From: Lactobacillus bombicola
GTDB taxonomy: Bacteria; Bacillota; Bacilli; Lactobacillales; Lactobacillaceae
Length of the DNA stretch: 64,000 nucleotides
Direction: 5' to 3'
Assembly: GCF_900112665.1 (NCBI RefSeq)
Contig: NZ_FOMN01000002.1
Coordinates: 186,001 to 250,000 of the forward strand
The stretch's first letter is position 1, and every line of letters starts with the position of its first letter. The notes under the pieces were generated by a model. The model was not told the DNA's origin and did not search any database. It saw only the letters and a program-made list of their open reading frames with translations. Positions 63,550 through 64,000 of the stretch are shown here, piece by piece. The position numbers were made by a program, and so were the translations under genes.

Positions 63550-64000
63550 TTAGACTAACTTGCCTTGTTCAATTAAGTTAGCTACTTCCGGTTGTACATG
63601 CTGATAGCGATTGACTGTCTCATCATAATCAACAAAGAACAATTTGTACCAAACAAGGAAAGTATAAATTGTCCAAATTTGTCGCCGATGCGAACCGTCA
63701 CCCTTATAATTATCATCAAGTAGCTGCAAAATTTTATCCTGTTCAAAAATATCCTGAACAAAAGCTTCACTAAATAGTTCACGTACCTGTTTATAAAAAC
63801 GAGGTTCTTGTAGCCATTGTTTAATTGGAGTTGGAAAACCTAGTTTAGGACGTTTAGCCCATTCAGCTGGTAATACCTTTTCAGAAGCCTTCCGCAAGGC
63901 ATACTTAGTATCATGCTTATTAACAAGATATTCTGTGGGGATTGAATTAGCCCGTTGCGCTATTTTTTTATCCAAATACGGTACCCTTAATTCCAAAGAA
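63550..64000 (-). CDS. asnB: Asparagine synthase (glutamine-hydrolysing), C-terminal part, open at window edge
   Basis: The last 150 codons only; the gene continues beyond the right edge, so its real start is not in the window. The segment LELRVPYLDKKIAQ and KRPKLGFPTPIKQWL are the synthetase-domain signatures of AsnB/AsnH. The next gene is the D-Asp-ligase-like ATP-grasp enzyme, so this copy may amidate D-Asp in the cross-bridge (an AsnH-type role) rather than make free asparagine. Also unclear whether its N-terminal glutaminase Cys is intact. Confidence 0.85.
   Translation of the reverse strand, partial: SLELRVPYLDKKIAQRANSIPTEYLVNKHDTKYALRKASEKVLPAEWAKRPKLGFPTPIKQWLQEPRFYKQVRELFSEAFVQDIFEQDKILQLLDDNYKGDGSHRRQIWTIYTFLVWYKLFFVDYDETVNRYQHVQPEVANLIEQGKLV

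Noticed and set aside
1-64000. Insertion sequences, prophage genes, tRNA or rRNA genes
   Set aside because: No transposase, integrase, terminal repeats, cloverleaf or rRNA signature was recognised by reading; a tRNAscan or IS search would settle it.

Overview
The window reads as ordinary chromosomal DNA of an AT-rich, S-layer-forming Lactobacillus of the acidophilus / helveticus / crispatus group. The reasons are an S-layer protein with a long structured leader, three wall hydrolases carrying the same C-terminal surface-layer (SLAP) repeats, PepF and PepO peptidases, a FruR-FruK-FruABC operon, cofactor-dependent phosphoglycerate mutase, and a D-aspartate-ligase/asparagine-synthase pair typical of a D-Asx peptidoglycan cross-bridge. 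I see no rRNA, tRNA, insertion sequence, prophage or CRISPR array. The species cannot be fixed from this sequence alone.

Layout. 0-6 kb: three related secreted wall proteins (two NlpC/P60 endopeptidases and a partial relative), a guanylate-kinase-like protein, an O-antigen-ligase-like polytopic protein and small unknowns. 6-9 kb: a cytosolic multicopper oxidase with an elaborate promoter, a C39-like cysteine peptidase, then a probable free-standing small RNA on the minus strand. 9-15 kb: a two-gene ThrE exporter coupled to an ABC-F protein, a MarR-controlled drug exporter, and an LCP wall-polymer ligase. 15-22 kb: pepF, an amino-acid ABC importer with an M20 peptidase, and an L-lactate-oxidase-type flavoenzyme. 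22-30 kb: a Zn/Mn ABC importer operon with a SLAP amidase inserted, then the fructose operon. 30-32 kb: a second, fused ThrE exporter and signal peptidase I. 32-42 kb: four FAD flavoproteins of the fumarate/urocanate reductase superfamily with an MFS carrier and a LysR regulator. 42-48 kb: asparaginase, a MerR-cupin-CMD operon, gpmA, a lipoprotein and an oxidoreductase. 48-55 kb: two SLAP wall hydrolases, an alternative sigma factor, a ComK-like protein and the S-layer gene. 55-64 kb: a TPR protein, Kup, PepO, an MFS carrier and the D-Asp ligase / asparagine synthase pair.

How it fits together. Two themes dominate. The first is the cell surface: S-layer, SLAP hydrolases, NlpC/P60 enzymes, LCP, signal peptidase and cross-bridge synthesis. 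The second is flavin and copper redox chemistry. The multicopper oxidase and the lactate oxidase, which belong to unrelated families, both end in the tail D-x-x-S-G-A-S-H. This matches the motif that ApbE-type transferases modify with FMN, and the two FMN-binding flavoproteins here carry the same motif. Three of these four proteins also have a cre-like operator beside their promoter. Together they may form a CcpA-controlled, flavinylation-tagged redox set, which I regard as the best candidate for something undescribed. Further leads are the small RNA at 8.8 kb, the non-canonical active sites of the four flavoproteins, the amidase inside the metal-transport operon, and the sigma/ComK-like pair beside the S-layer gene.
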